From an uncultured Bacteroidota bacterium (GTDB taxonomy: Bacteria > Bacteroidota > Bacteroidia > Flavobacteriales > Flavobacteriaceae), in NCBI GenBank assembly GCA_913060705.1, contig CAJXTX010000008.1:1-44153 (forward strand): a stretch of DNA of 44,153 bases. Direction: 5' to 3'. Under the pieces are notes generated by a model. It did not search any database. It saw only the letters and a list, made by a program, of their open reading frames with translations, and had not been told where the DNA came from. Made by a program: the position numbers and the translations under genes. Below are positions 1 through 9,229 of the stretch, one piece after another (positions within the stretch are counted from its first letter, which is position 1; every line of letters starts with the position of its first letter).

Positions 1-14
1 AATCGCTTAGTTGC

Positions 15-1358
15 ATGAAGAAATTTATAGAAACACTAACGAATATCTGGAAGATTCAAGAGCTACGTGAACGCGTATTATTGACTCTGGGGCTTTTGTT
101 GGTGTATCGTTTCGGAGCCCAAGTGGTATTGCCTGGTATTGATACTGAACAACTTGTACAGTTGAATCAGAATACAGAACAAGGAATCTTGGGTATTCTT
201 AATGCCTTTACCGGTGGTGCATTCGCAAACGCCTCGATTTTTGCATTAGGGATTATGCCTTACATCTCTGCTTCGATTGTAGTACAGCTGATGGGGATCG
301 CTATTCCTTATTTGCAAAAGCTAGATAAAGAGGGAGAAAGTGGACGTAAGACCAAGACGCAAATTACGCGTTGGTTAACCATTGTGATCTGTATTGTTCA
401 AGCTCCCGCTTATTTATTTGGCTTAAGTGCGCTAGGAGTTCCAGATTCAGCCTTTGTTTTAGGAAAGGGACTTGACTTTATGATTCCTGCCGTTGTTATC
501 CTATTAACAGGTACCATCTTCGCGATGTGGTTAGGAGAGCGTATTACGGATAAAGGTATCGGTAATGGTATCTCTTTATTGATCATGATCGGTATCATCG
601 CCACATTGCCTCAATCTTTTGTACAAGAATTTATCTCAAGAACCTCTACTAATAATGGTGGTTTAATGATCGTTCTATTAGAAGTAATTCTTTGGTTCTT
701 AGTAATTCTTGCTTCTGTACTTATTGTAATGGCGGTTCGACAAGTACCGGTACAATACGCTAGACGTTCTGCCTCAGGAGCTGTAGATAGCTCTACTATG
801 GGTGCCCGTCAGTACATTCCATTGAAAGTAAACGCCTCTGGTGTTATGCCTATTATTTTTGCTCAAGCTATTATGTTTGCGCCAGCTTTAATTGGTAGAT
901 CATTTAACAGTACTGCTGCAGGGCAGTGGTTAGAGGTGAATTTCCAAGATATTTTCGGATTGGCATATAACGTATTGTTTGCCTTCTTGATCGTATTGTT
1001 TACATTCTTGTACACGGCGATTACCATTCCGACTTCTAAAATGGCAGATGATTTAAAGCGAAGTGGCGGTTTTGTTCCTGGAGTACGTCCTGGAGCAGAA
1101 ACGGGCGATTTCTTAGATCGTATTATGTCATTGATCACCTTCCCAGGAGCTTTGTTCTTGGCCCTTCTTGCAGTTTTACCTGCGGTTGTGGTTAAAGTTC
1201 TTGACGTTCAATCGGGTTGGGCCTTGTTCTATGGTGGTACTTCTCTTCTGATTATGGTTGGGGTTGCTATTGACACCGTACAACAAGTAAACGCATACCT
1301 GTTGAATCGTCATTACGACGGTCTCATGAAAACAGGGAAAAACAGAAAAGTGGCTTAA
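15..1358 (+). CDS. secY: Preprotein translocase subunit SecY
   Basis: SecY is the channel-forming subunit of the SecYEG translocon in the inner membrane, which passes unfolded proteins to the periplasm and inserts membrane proteins. The 447-residue product has the family's usual length and about ten hydrophobic segments. It starts with a short cytosolic N-terminus and carries the conserved [10 protein letters not shown] segment and the cytosolic QVPVQYARR stretch near residue 245. It lies at the end of the spc ribosomal operon and is followed two bases later by infA, so the two are co-transcribed. The 14 bases before the ATG are too few to identify the upstream gene, which by family synteny should be rplO. 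The identification is secure. Confidence 0.97.
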   Translation: MKKFIETLTNIWKIQELRERVLLTLGLLLVYRFGAQVVLPGIDTEQLVQLNQNTEQGILGILNAFTGGAFANASIFALGIMPYISASIVVQLMGIAIPYLQKLDKEGESGRKTKTQITRWLTIVICIVQAPAYLFGLSALGVPDSAFVLGKGLDFMIPAVVILLTGTIFAMWLGERITDKGIGNGISLLIMIGIIATLPQSFVQEFISRTSTNNGGLMIVLLEVILWFLVILASVLIVMAVRQVPVQYARRSASGAVDSSTMGARQYIPLKVNASGVMPIIFAQAIMFAPALIGRSFNSTAAGQWLEVNFQDIFGLAYNVLFAFLIVLFTFLYTAITIPTSKMADDLKRSGGFVPGVRPGAETGDFLDRIMSLITFPGALFLALLAVLPAVVVKVLDVQSGWALFYGGTSLLIMVGVAIDTVQQVNAYLLNRHYDGLMKTGKNRKVA

Positions 1359-1360
1359 TT

Positions 1361-1576
1361 ATGGCGAAGCAGGCTGCAATAGAACAAGATGGAGCTATTA
1401 TTGAAGCACTCTCAAACGCTATGTTTAGAGTTGAGCTTGATAACGGCCATGTGGTTACTGCCCATATTTCAGGGAAGATGAGGATGCACTACATCAAACT
1501 TCTTCCAGGAGATAAGGTCAAGCTTGAGATGAGCCCCTATGATTTAACGAAAGCAAGAATTACATACAGATACTAA
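1361..1576 (+). CDS. infA: Translation initiation factor IF-1
   Basis: IF-1 binds the A site of the 30S subunit during initiation and helps IF-2 and IF-3 select the initiator tRNA. The 71-residue product is a single OB-fold (S1-like) domain of normal size. Family landmarks are the [10 protein letters not shown] strand, the [11 protein letters not shown] segment and the ending [10 protein letters not shown]. It sits two bases after secY and one base before the rpmJ start, the standard Bacteroidota order secY-infA-rpmJ-rpsM, so it must share the operon transcript. No unusual feature was seen. Confidence 0.97.
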   Translation: MAKQAAIEQDGAIIEALSNAMFRVELDNGHVVTAHISGKMRMHYIKLLPGDKVKLEMSPYDLTKARITYRY

Positions 1577-1577
1577 T

Positions 1578-1694
1578 ATGAAAGTTAGGGCATCCATTAA
1601 GAAAAGAAGCGCAGATTGTAAGATTGTGCGTCGTAAAGGTCGCTTATATGTGATCAACAAGAAGAATCCAAAATTTAAACAAAGACAAGGATAG
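1578..1694 (+). CDS. rpmJ: 50S ribosomal protein L36
   Basis: This 38-residue protein ([20 protein letters not shown]... ending KFKQRQG) is ribosomal protein L36, a late-assembling component of the large subunit. It starts one base after the infA stop and ends two bases before rpsM. Only one cysteine is present (residue 14). The Cys-Cys-Cys-His zinc ribbon of the classical form has lost its other ligands, so this is the zinc-independent C-minus type. A core-operon copy of this type should not require zinc for function; that last point is inference from the missing ligands. Confidence 0.95.
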   Translation: MKVRASIKKRSADCKIVRRKGRLYVINKKNPKFKQRQG

Positions 1695-1696
1695 TT

Positions 1697-2071
1697 ATGG
1701 CAAGAATCGCTGGGGTAGATATACCAAAACAGAAGCGCGGTGTAATTGCACTTACCTACATTTTCGGAATCGGAAAGAGTAGAGCTAAAGAAATTCTCGA
1801 TCAAGCTGGTGTCTCTGAAGACAAAAAAGTATCTGATTGGGATGACGATGATATCAGTAAAATTCGTGAGGCCGTTTCTCAGTTCACCATTGAAGGTGAG
1901 TTGAGATCTGAGGTTCAATTGAACATCAAGCGTCTTATGGATATCGGATGTCAGCGAGGAATTCGTCACAGACTAGGTCTGCCTTTACGTGGACAGCGCA
2001 CTAAGAATAATTCGCGTACACGTAAGGGTAAACGTAAAACAGTTGCTAATAAGAAAAAGGCAACTAAATAA
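1697..2071 (+). CDS. rpsM: 30S ribosomal protein S13
   Basis: S13 sits in the head of the small subunit and contacts the large subunit and P-site tRNA. The 124-residue product begins [15 protein letters not shown] and has the helix-two-turn-helix landmark [14 protein letters not shown] near residues 22-35. The basic C-terminal tail contains the [17 protein letters not shown] segment that reaches the decoding region. It follows rpmJ by two bases and precedes rpsK by 24 bases. It begins the alpha-operon part (S13, S11, S4, alpha, L17), here fused directly to the spc part. Length and motifs are ordinary. Confidence 0.97.
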   Translation: MARIAGVDIPKQKRGVIALTYIFGIGKSRAKEILDQAGVSEDKKVSDWDDDDISKIREAVSQFTIEGELRSEVQLNIKRLMDIGCQRGIRHRLGLPLRGQRTKNNSRTRKGKRKTVANKKKATK

Positions 2072-2095
2072 TCTTTGAGTTAATAGCTAGTACGT

Positions 2096-2491
2096 ATGGC
2101 AAAAGGAACAAATACTAAGACAGCAAAAAAGAGAAAGGTTGTCGTTGAATCGAACGGTGAAGCGCATATCGTTTCTTCTTTTAACAACATTATAATCTCA
2201 TTAACCAACAAGAATGGAGATGTTATTTCATGGTCTTCTGCTGGTAAAATGGGTTTTAGAGGCTCAAAGAAAAACACCCCTTACGCTGCTCAAGTAGCGG
2301 CTGAAGAGTGTGCTAAGGTTGCACATGAATCAGGTCTAAGAAAGGTGAAAGTCTTTGTTAAAGGACCAGGTAACGGAAGAGAGTCAGCTATCCGCTCATT
2401 ACACAATTCAGGTATTGAGGTAACGGAAATTATTGATGTTACTCCATTACCACACAACGGTTGTAGACCTCCAAAAAGAAGAAGAGTATAA
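2096..2491 (+). CDS. rpsK: 30S ribosomal protein S11
   Basis: S11 lies on the platform of the 30S subunit, where it helps form the mRNA exit channel together with S7 and S18. The 131-residue product contains the conserved [14 protein letters not shown] strand, the [19 protein letters not shown] segment and the ending [13 protein letters not shown]-type tail (here [15 protein letters not shown]). The N-terminal 15 residues are lysine-rich, as is usual in Bacteroidota. It is the third gene of the alpha cluster. It is followed by a 76-base gap before rpsD, unusually long for this operon, which may hold a leader structure (see the separate entry). Confidence 0.97.
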   Translation: MAKGTNTKTAKKRKVVVESNGEAHIVSSFNNIIISLTNKNGDVISWSSAGKMGFRGSKKNTPYAAQVAAEECAKVAHESGLRKVKVFVKGPGNGRESAIRSLHNSGIEVTEIIDVTPLPHNGCRPPKRRRV

Positions 2492-2516
2492 TTTTTAATC
2501 AACCAACTTGGGCTAT

Positions 2517-2548
2517 GGTTATCGAAGGATAAGCCTTAATTCATAACC
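2517..2548 (+). promoter_or_regulatory. Possible rpsD (S4) leader hairpin
   Basis: The largest gap inside the ribosomal cluster (2492-2567) contains a two-level hairpin. An outer stem GGTTAT (2517-2522) pairs with ATAACC (2543-2548), and an inner stem AAGG (2525-2528) pairs with CCTT (2534-2537). S4 is a known autogenous regulator in other bacteria (rpsM leader in E. coli, rpsD leader in Bacillus), so this is a candidate S4-binding or attenuation site. The stems are short and this is inference only. Confidence 0.3.
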
Positions 2549-2567
2549 GCTCAGTTAATTTTTAGTT

Positions 2568-3173
2568 ATGGCAAGATACACAGGACCTTCTACTAAAATC
2601 GCACGAAAGTTTGGCGAGGCCATCTTCGGAGACGATAAATCATTCGAAAAAAAGAATTACCCTCCAGGACAGCACGGTCAAAACCGTCGTCGTGGTAAGA
2701 AATCAGAATACGCTGTTCAGCTCATGGAGAAGCAGAAGGCGAAATATACCTATGGTATCCTCGAGCGTCAGTTTAGAAACCTGTTTTCTAAAGCGAACCG
2801 CAGCAAAGGAGTTACCGGTGAGGTGCTTCTTCAATTATGTGAATCACGTCTTGATAATGTGGTTTACCGTTTCGGAATTACTTCTTCAAGAAGAGCTGCA
2901 AGACAGTTGGTGTCTCACAGACACATCACTGTTGACGGCGAAATCGTGAACATCCCTTCTTTTCAGGTTAAACCTGGCCAAGTAGTTGGGGTACGCGAAA
3001 AGTCAAAATCTGTACAATCGATTGCTGATGCCTTAGCATCTCGCTCGGCTTCGTACGATTGGTTAAACTGGAATGACGCAAAGATGGAAGGAACATTTGT
3101 TTCTGTGCCTACTCGCGATCAAATTCCTGAGGCGATTAAAGAGCAGCTTATCGTCGAATTGTATTCTAAATAA
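2568..3173 (+). CDS. rpsD: 30S ribosomal protein S4
   Basis: S4 is a primary 16S rRNA-binding protein that nucleates assembly of the 30S body, and it often autoregulates its own operon. The 201-residue product starts [17 protein letters not shown]. It shows the S4 N-terminal domain up to about residue 90, then the S4 RNA-binding motif ([21 protein letters not shown], roughly residues 93-113, with the [10 protein letters not shown] loop). There is no N-terminal zinc-binding cysteine cluster, so it is the C-minus form. It is transcribed with rpsK and rpoA and is preceded by a 76-base spacer with a possible hairpin. Confidence 0.97.
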   Translation: MARYTGPSTKIARKFGEAIFGDDKSFEKKNYPPGQHGQNRRRGKKSEYAVQLMEKQKAKYTYGILERQFRNLFSKANRSKGVTGEVLLQLCESRLDNVVYRFGITSSRRAARQLVSHRHITVDGEIVNIPSFQVKPGQVVGVREKSKSVQSIADALASRSASYDWLNWNDAKMEGTFVSVPTRDQIPEAIKEQLIVELYSK

Positions 3174-3197
3174 TTACACCCTTCAATAATTATTTCT

Positions 3198-4190
3198 ATG
3201 GCGTTACTTAATTTTCAAAAACCTGATAAAGTTATAATGGTTGAATCTACCGATTTTGACGGTAAATTCGAATTTCGTCCGTTAGAACCGGGTTATGGCC
3301 TTACGGTGGGTAATGCGCTTCGACGCGTGCTACTTTCATCTCTTGAGGGCTTTGCAATTACTTCAATTCGCATTGAGGGTGTAGATCACGAGTTTTCTGT
3401 AATACCTGGTGTTGTAGAAGACGTTACGGAGATCATCTTAAATCTCAAGCAAGTTCGTTTCAAGCGTCAAATCGAAGACGTAGAAAACGAAACTGTTGCG
3501 ATTTCATTAAATAATGCAGATCAAATCACCGCTGGTGATTTTCAAAAGTTCATCTCAGGATTTCAAGTGTTGAATCCTGATCTAGTGATCTGTAACCTTG
3601 ACAAGAAAGTATCACTCAACTTCCAATTGTTTATTGAGAAGGGTAGAGGGTATGTCGCAGCTGATGAAAACAAGAAAGCGAATGCTCCAATGGGGACTAT
3701 CGCTATCGATTCTGTTTTCACGCCGATCAAAAACGTTAAGTACAGCATTGAAAACTTTAGAGTTGAGCAAAAGACTGACTTTGAGAAGTTAGTTTTTGAA
3801 ATCAATACCGATGGCTCAATCGCTCCTAAAGATGCCTTAACTGAAGCAGCGAAGATCTTGATTCACCACTTTATGTTGTTCTCTGACGAGCGTATTACGC
3901 TTGAAGCAGAAGAACTTGAGCGTACTGAAACTTATGACGAAGAGTCTCTTCACATGCGTCAATTGTTGAAGACTAAACTCGTAGATATGGACCTTTCTGT
4001 TCGTGCATTGAATTGTCTTAAGGCGGCAGAGGTTGATACCCTTGGAGATTTAGTTTCATTCAACAAGAATGACCTTATGAAGTTTAGAAACTTTGGTAAG
4101 AAGTCGCTAACTGAATTAGAAGAGCTAGTACAAACTAAGGGACTTGAGTTCGGTATGGACTTAGCCAAGTATAAATTAGACAGAGACTAA
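3198..4190 (+). CDS. rpoA: DNA-directed RNA polymerase alpha subunit
   Basis: The alpha subunit dimerises to scaffold RNA polymerase assembly and contacts upstream promoter DNA and activators. The 330-residue product has the N-terminal dimerisation domain ([21 protein letters not shown], about residues 29-49). A linker rich in acidic residues lies near residue 235-255. The C-terminal domain (residues ~260-330) contains the helix-hairpin-helix DNA-contact part [15 protein letters not shown] and [13 protein letters not shown]. It sits between rpsD and rplQ, six bases before the latter, in the conserved alpha-operon order. Length is normal for the family. Confidence 0.97.
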   Translation: MALLNFQKPDKVIMVESTDFDGKFEFRPLEPGYGLTVGNALRRVLLSSLEGFAITSIRIEGVDHEFSVIPGVVEDVTEIILNLKQVRFKRQIEDVENETVAISLNNADQITAGDFQKFISGFQVLNPDLVICNLDKKVSLNFQLFIEKGRGYVAADENKKANAPMGTIAIDSVFTPIKNVKYSIENFRVEQKTDFEKLVFEINTDGSIAPKDALTEAAKILIHHFMLFSDERITLEAEELERTETYDEESLHMRQLLKTKLVDMDLSVRALNCLKAAEVDTLGDLVSFNKNDLMKFRNFGKKSLTELEELVQTKGLEFGMDLAKYKLDRD

Positions 4191-4196
4191 GAGATT

Positions 4197-4844
4197 ATGA
4201 GACACGGAAAGAAAATAAATCACTTGAGCCGCACGGCTTCTCATAGAAGCGCGATGCTTGCCAATATGGCGTGTTCTTTGATTGAGCATAAACGCATTCA
4301 AACCACTACTGCAAAAGCAAAAGCGCTAAAGCGTTTTGTTGAGCCTATCATTACAAAGGCAAAAGCAGAGAATAACGATAATGTTGAGCGCAATACGCAT
4401 AACAGACGTATTGTTTTCAGTTACCTACGAAATAAGGAAGCAGTTTCACAACTTTTTGCTGAGGTTGCTGAAAAGGTTGCTGATCGCCCAGGTGGATACA
4501 CGCGTATCATTAAGCTGGGTAATCGTTTAGGAGATAACGCTGACATGGCACTTATCGAGCTTGTAGATTTTAATGAAACCTATGACACAGGAGCCAAAAA
4601 GAAATCTACACGTAGAAGAAAGAAAACTGCTGATGCTCCAGCTCAACCTGCAGCCACTAAAGAAGAAGCTCCAGTAGAAGAGGTAGCTGCTACTGAAGAG
4701 GTTGCCGCTCCTGAGGCCGATGCAGCCCCAGAAGTAGAAGTAGCCACTGAAGAGTCTGTTGCTGAAGAGCCAAAGGCTGAAGAGTCAACTGAGGAGCCTT
4801 CTTCGGAAGCAGATGATGATACGAAGAAAGACGCAGCAGAGTAA
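4197..4844 (+). CDS. rplQ: 50S ribosomal protein L17 with long acidic tail
   Basis: L17 is a large-subunit protein near the polypeptide exit tunnel. The conserved domain is residues 1 to about 123 ([20 protein letters not shown]... to [10 protein letters not shown]). A further 90 or so residues follow: first a basic patch ([11 protein letters not shown]), then a low-complexity tail made almost only of Ala, Glu, Pro, Val, Ser and Asp, ending [10 protein letters not shown]. Typical bacterial L17 is about 120-130 residues, so the tail nearly doubles the protein. Such tails are known in Bacteroidota, but their role is not known to me. It is the last gene of the operon and is followed by a strong terminator. 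Confidence 0.95.
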   Translation: MRHGKKINHLSRTASHRSAMLANMACSLIEHKRIQTTTAKAKALKRFVEPIITKAKAENNDNVERNTHNRRIVFSYLRNKEAVSQLFAEVAEKVADRPGGYTRIIKLGNRLGDNADMALIELVDFNETYDTGAKKKSTRRRKKTADAPAQPAATKEEAPVEEVAATEEVAAPEADAAPEVEVATEESVAEEPKAEESTEEPSSEADDDTKKDAAE

Positions 4845-4880
4845 ATGACGATGTTGATTACTTTCGAATAGAACCTTAAA

Positions 4881-4908
4881 GGATACTCCAAAAGAGTATC
4901 CTTTTTTT
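4881..4908 (+). terminator. Rho-independent terminator of the ribosomal operon
   Basis: A perfect 8-bp stem GGATACTC (4881-4888) / GAGTATCC (4894-4901) with a five-base loop is followed by seven T residues. It lies 36 bases after the rplQ stop and ends the spc/alpha transcript before carA. Confidence 0.9.
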
Positions 4909-4933
4909 ATGTTTTTTTGTCTAAACGTTTTAC

Positions 4934-6040
4934 ATGAAATATCAGAAAAGAAAAAAGGCCCTTTTGATGCTCGAAGACGGCACCATTTTTTATGGTAAAG
5001 CTGTCGCAAATAAAGAGCATACTGCTTTCGGTGAAATTTGTTTTAATACGGGAATGACGGGATATCAAGAGATATTCACTGATCCTAGCTATTTCGGTCA
5101 AATAATGGTTTTGACCAACGCTCACATCGGAAATTATGGTGCCGCTCTTGATGAGGTTGAATCAGACAGTGTAAAAATTGCAGGTCTGGTATGTAAGAAT
5201 TTCAGTTACACCTATTCTCGTCCTCATGCGAATGAGAGTTTAGAAATGTTCTTAGAGCGCAACGAAACGTTCGCAATATCTGATGTTGATACCAGAGCTT
5301 TAGTGAGTCATATTCGAGAGTACGGTGCTCAAAATGCGGTTATATCAACACGTGTAGATGAGATTGAGGCTTTGAAGAATGAATTAAAGGCTGTACCGTC
5401 TATGGCTGGGTTAGAGCTTTCTTCAAAGGTTTCTACTACTGAGCCCTATTTCTTTGGGGATGCAGACGCCCCATATAAGGTGGCGGTTTTAGATATAGGA
5501 GTTAAAAAGAATATTCTGCGCTGCTTGGCAGAGCGTGGGGCTTACTTAAAGGTTTTTCCTTACAACACTCCTTTCAGCGAAATGAAAGCCTGGAATCCTG
5601 ACGGATATTTTCTTTCTAATGGACCTGGCGATCCCGAACCTTTGGTAGAAGCCATTGAAACAACGAAAGAGATCTTAGCCTCTGGCAAGCCTTTGTTTGG
5701 TATTTGCTTAGGTCACCAAGTTTTGGCTTTAGCGAATGGAGTTTCAACCTTTAAGATGCACAATGGACACAGAGGGATTAACCATCCGGTTTTAAACCTC
5801 ATTTCAAAACGCGGAGAGATTACCTCACAGAATCACGGGTTTGCCGTTTCAAAAGAAGAAGTACTCGCGCATGAAGCCCTTGAGATTACTCACGAGCATC
5901 TTAATGATCAAACTGTTGCAGGTATTCGTTTAAAGGATAAGCCAGCATTCTCTGTTCAGTATCATCCTGAGGCGAGTCCTGGGCCGCATGATTCACGTTA
6001 CTTATTTGACGAATTCATAACCTCTCTGGCTGAGGCATAA
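4934..6040 (+). CDS. carA: Carbamoyl-phosphate synthase small (glutaminase) subunit
   Basis: CarA hydrolyses glutamine and channels ammonia to the large subunit CarB, giving carbamoyl phosphate for pyrimidine and arginine synthesis. The 368-residue product has the CPSase small-chain N-domain (residues 1 to ~150, with GEICFNTGMTGYQEI). A class I glutamine amidotransferase domain follows: nucleophile Cys258 in FGICLGHQ, and the His344/Glu346 pair in QYHPEASPGPHDS. carB is not adjacent. No TAnnTTTG box was found in the 89-base gap behind the ribosomal terminator. The rplQ-carA-eno-gltA order is, from memory, common in Flavobacteriia. Confidence 0.96.
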   Translation: MKYQKRKKALLMLEDGTIFYGKAVANKEHTAFGEICFNTGMTGYQEIFTDPSYFGQIMVLTNAHIGNYGAALDEVESDSVKIAGLVCKNFSYTYSRPHANESLEMFLERNETFAISDVDTRALVSHIREYGAQNAVISTRVDEIEALKNELKAVPSMAGLELSSKVSTTEPYFFGDADAPYKVAVLDIGVKKNILRCLAERGAYLKVFPYNTPFSEMKAWNPDGYFLSNGPGDPEPLVEAIETTKEILASGKPLFGICLGHQVLALANGVSTFKMHNGHRGINHPVLNLISKRGEITSQNHGFAVSKEEVLAHEALEITHEHLNDQTVAGIRLKDKPAFSVQYHPEASPGPHDSRYLFDEFITSLAEA

Positions 6041-6053
6041 CAAAAAAGGCCAG

Positions 6054-6061
6054 TATATTTA
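6054..6061 (+). promoter_or_regulatory. Near-consensus -7 box of eno
   Basis: TATATTTA matches the Bacteroidota -7 consensus TAnnTTTG in all but the last base and lies 19 bases before the eno start codon, a normal leader distance. No convincing -33 element is visible. Confidence 0.4.
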
Positions 6062-6062
6062 A

Positions 6063-7373
<1,311 letters not shown>

Positions 7374-7391
7374 AAAGTGTTAAACTCAATG

Positions 7392-7420
7392 AAAAGCGTC
7401 ACGAGAGTGGCGCTTTTTTT
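7392..7420 (+). terminator. Terminator after eno
   Basis: The stem AAAAGCGTCAC pairs with GTGGCGCTTTT (one G-T wobble) around a GAGA tetraloop and runs into a seven-T tract. It separates eno from gltA. Confidence 0.88.
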
Positions 7421-7443
7421 ATGAAAAAAGCTTGGCTGTTTAG

Positions 7444-7451
7444 TATATTTG
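7444..7451 (+). promoter_or_regulatory. -7 promoter box of gltA
   Basis: TATATTTG is an exact TAnnTTTG Bacteroidota -7 box 25 bases upstream of the gltA ATG and just after the eno terminator. No well-spaced -33 TTG was found. Confidence 0.65.
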
Positions 7452-7476
7452 CAATTCCACTAAAATTCAATAAATC

Positions 7477-8748
7477 ATGGCCGATAAAGCGTTCTTAGAA
7501 TTAGAAGGTAAGCGATACGAATTTCCATTAGTGAAAGGATCTGAAGGAGAAGTGGGTATCGATATCAAGACCTTGAGAGCGCAAACTGGAGCCGTAACAC
7601 TCGATCCGGGCTATAAGAATACAGGTGCTTGCCAAAGCTCCATCACATTCCTCAATGGAGAAAAAGGAGAGTTGCGCTATAGAGGATATTCTATTGATGA
7701 GCTTGCAGAAAAGGCTTCTTTTCTTGAGGTAGCTTATTTATTGATTTTTGGAGAGTTCCCTACAGCCGCTCAAATTCAGCAATTTGAATCAGACATTCAG
7801 AAAGAGTCGAAACTAGATGATAAGCTGGTTCAAATCATAGATTCGTTTCCGAGTTCGGCTCACCCTATGGGAGTTTTGGCCTCGGCAACCAGTGCCTTGA
7901 TTGCATTCAATCCGTCTTCTGTTAATGTTTCTTCAGAAGAAGACATGTATAATGCCATTGTCAAGATCATGGGTAAATTCCCAATCTTAGTGGCTTATGC
8001 GCAGCGTAAGCTTACCGGGCAGCCCTATGTAGGTCCTGATGCATCACTCGACTATATGCAGAATTTCTGTAAGATGATGTTCAGCAAGGAGGGTACTGAT
8101 TATAATGCCAACCCGATCATTCTAGATGCCCTTAATAAGTTGCTCATTTTACATGCGGATCACGAACAGAACTGTTCTACTTCAACCGTTCGTATAGTAG
8201 GATCATCACATGCCGGATTATATGCCTCTATCTCTGCCGGAATCTCTGCGCTATGGGGACCTTTGCACGGTGGAGCCAATCAAGCGGTTTTAGAAATGTT
8301 AGAAGCCATTGAAAAGGACGGAGGAGACACCAAGAAATACATGGCAAAGGCAAAGGATAAGAGCGATGCTTTTAGGCTGATGGGCTTTGGCCACCGTGTT
8401 TACAAGAACTTTGATCCTAGAGCTAAGATCATTAAGGTTGCAGCCGATCAAGTGTTGGCTGATTTAGGAGTGCACGACCCTATACTTGATGTTGCTAAAG
8501 GCCTCGAGAAAGAAGCGCTTGAAGATCAGTACTTCGTAGACCGAAAGCTGTATCCAAACGTAGACTTCTATTCGGGTATCATTTATAGAGCTATGGGTAT
8601 ACCTGTTGAAATGTTCACCGTGCTATTTGCTTTAGGACGTATCCCAGGATGGATCGCTCAATGGAGAGAAATGCGATTGAACAATGAGCCGATCGGTCGT
8701 CCGCGTCAAATCTTTACTGGCGAAACATTGCGTCCACTCAACCGCTAG
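7477..8748 (+). CDS. gltA: Citrate synthase
   Basis: Citrate synthase condenses oxaloacetate with acetyl-CoA as the entry step of the TCA cycle. The 423-residue product has the active-site histidines His264 (GPLHGGANQAV) and His306 (MGFGHRVYKNFDPRA) and a catalytic aspartate in the PNVDFYSG segment near residue 360. HADHEQNCSTSTVR, near residue 226-239, is a further family landmark. Length and the N-terminal beta domain fit the Gram-negative hexameric type, which in other bacteria is NADH-inhibited; inhibition here is inference. It has its own -7 box and converges on an unknown gene 21 bases away. Confidence 0.96.
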   Translation: MADKAFLELEGKRYEFPLVKGSEGEVGIDIKTLRAQTGAVTLDPGYKNTGACQSSITFLNGEKGELRYRGYSIDELAEKASFLEVAYLLIFGEFPTAAQIQQFESDIQKESKLDDKLVQIIDSFPSSAHPMGVLASATSALIAFNPSSVNVSSEEDMYNAIVKIMGKFPILVAYAQRKLTGQPYVGPDASLDYMQNFCKMMFSKEGTDYNANPIILDALNKLLILHADHEQNCSTSTVRIVGSSHAGLYASISAGISALWGPLHGGANQAVLEMLEAIEKDGGDTKKYMAKAKDKSDAFRLMGFGHRVYKNFDPRAKIIKVAADQVLADLGVHDPILDVAKGLEKEALEDQYFVDRKLYPNVDFYSGIIYRAMGIPVEMFTVLFALGRIPGWIAQWREMRLNNEPIGRPRQIFTGETLRPLNR

Positions 8749-8769
8749 AGTCTATTCGGATCTTTTCGT

Positions 8770-9183
8770 TTAAGGAAGGGATGATTGCTCTGACTTTTCG
8801 TCTAAAATGCGTCTAAAGAATGCTTTAACGCGAGCGTCTTTTGCCTCTACTTTTATGTTGTGTTGGTCTTTGAATAGCGTAAACACATCTTTATCTCCCT
8901 TGTAAATAGTGAGTTTGTAATAGGGTATCGGTAGGGCATACGTATCTAGGCGCGACTTTAGATGAACGATGATTCCCTTAGGTCGCAGTTCAATAGAACA
9001 CTGATGTCGATCTTGATTGATGTAAATAAGTCGTGAGAGCTCTTCTGAAGCCGAAATAATGTTCAGCTTAGGAGAACCAATTCCTCCCTTTATGATCCGA
9101 TCTAATAGCGAATAGGGCGATCCGACGGCGGTAATGATTTCTCGTTCTACCTTTTGGTCATTGTGCGATGTATTCCATACCAT
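8770..9183 (-). CDS. Conserved-looking protein of unknown function (137 aa)
   Basis: I do not recognise this protein. It has 137 residues, no signal peptide and no membrane segment, so it is probably cytosolic. A central stretch (roughly residues 50-105) alternates hydrophobic and polar residues as in a beta-sandwich (LIYINQD, CSIELRPKGIIVHLK, YKLTIYKGDKDVFTLF), followed by a charged C-terminal helix. A PH-like or lipocalin-like fold is possible, but that is a guess. The gene is divergent from argS and converges on gltA. An exact -7 box ends only seven bases before the ATG, so the mRNA leader must be very short or absent. Confidence 0.75.
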   Translation of the reverse strand: MVWNTSHNDQKVEREIITAVGSPYSLLDRIIKGGIGSPKLNIISASEELSRLIYINQDRHQCSIELRPKGIIVHLKSRLDTYALPIPYYKLTIYKGDKDVFTLFKDQHNIKVEAKDARVKAFFRRILDEKSEQSSLP

Positions 9184-9190
9184 AACCCTG

Positions 9191-9198
9191 CAAAATTA
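9191..9198 (-). promoter_or_regulatory. -7 box almost touching the start of the 137-aa gene
   Basis: Read on the minus strand this is TAATTTTG, an exact TAnnTTTG box, with only seven bases (CAGGGTT) to the ATG at 9183. The expected transcription start is within 0-3 bases of the start codon. Confidence 0.6.
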
Positions 9199-9209
9199 CT
9201 TAGTTTTAC
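9196..9209 (+). promoter_or_regulatory. 14-base element before argS, repeated before proS
   Basis: TTACTTAGTTTTAC here is identical to 42500-42513 upstream of proS. It contains TAGTTTTA (9201-9208), a 7-of-8 match to the -7 box, 21 bases before the argS ATG. It is probably the argS promoter core; the extended identity is noted as a finding. Confidence 0.5.
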
Positions 9210-9229
9210 GGCCAAATTGAGAAGAACCT

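Noticed and set aside
1-14. Possible last codons of rplO (in-frame TAG at 8-10) before secY
   Set aside because: Only ten bases are available, too little to identify a gene; it is expected by synteny but cannot be supported from sequence.
1544-1969. A 141-residue minus-strand frame across rpmJ and rpsM
   Set aside because: It is antisense to two certain ribosomal genes, is low in plausible protein features and lacks any promoter; an antisense shadow.
4643-4891. An 82-residue Ser/Ala-rich minus-strand frame opposite the rplQ tail
   Set aside because: Its composition is simply the complement of the GAA/GCT-rich tail codons, and it begins within the terminator region.
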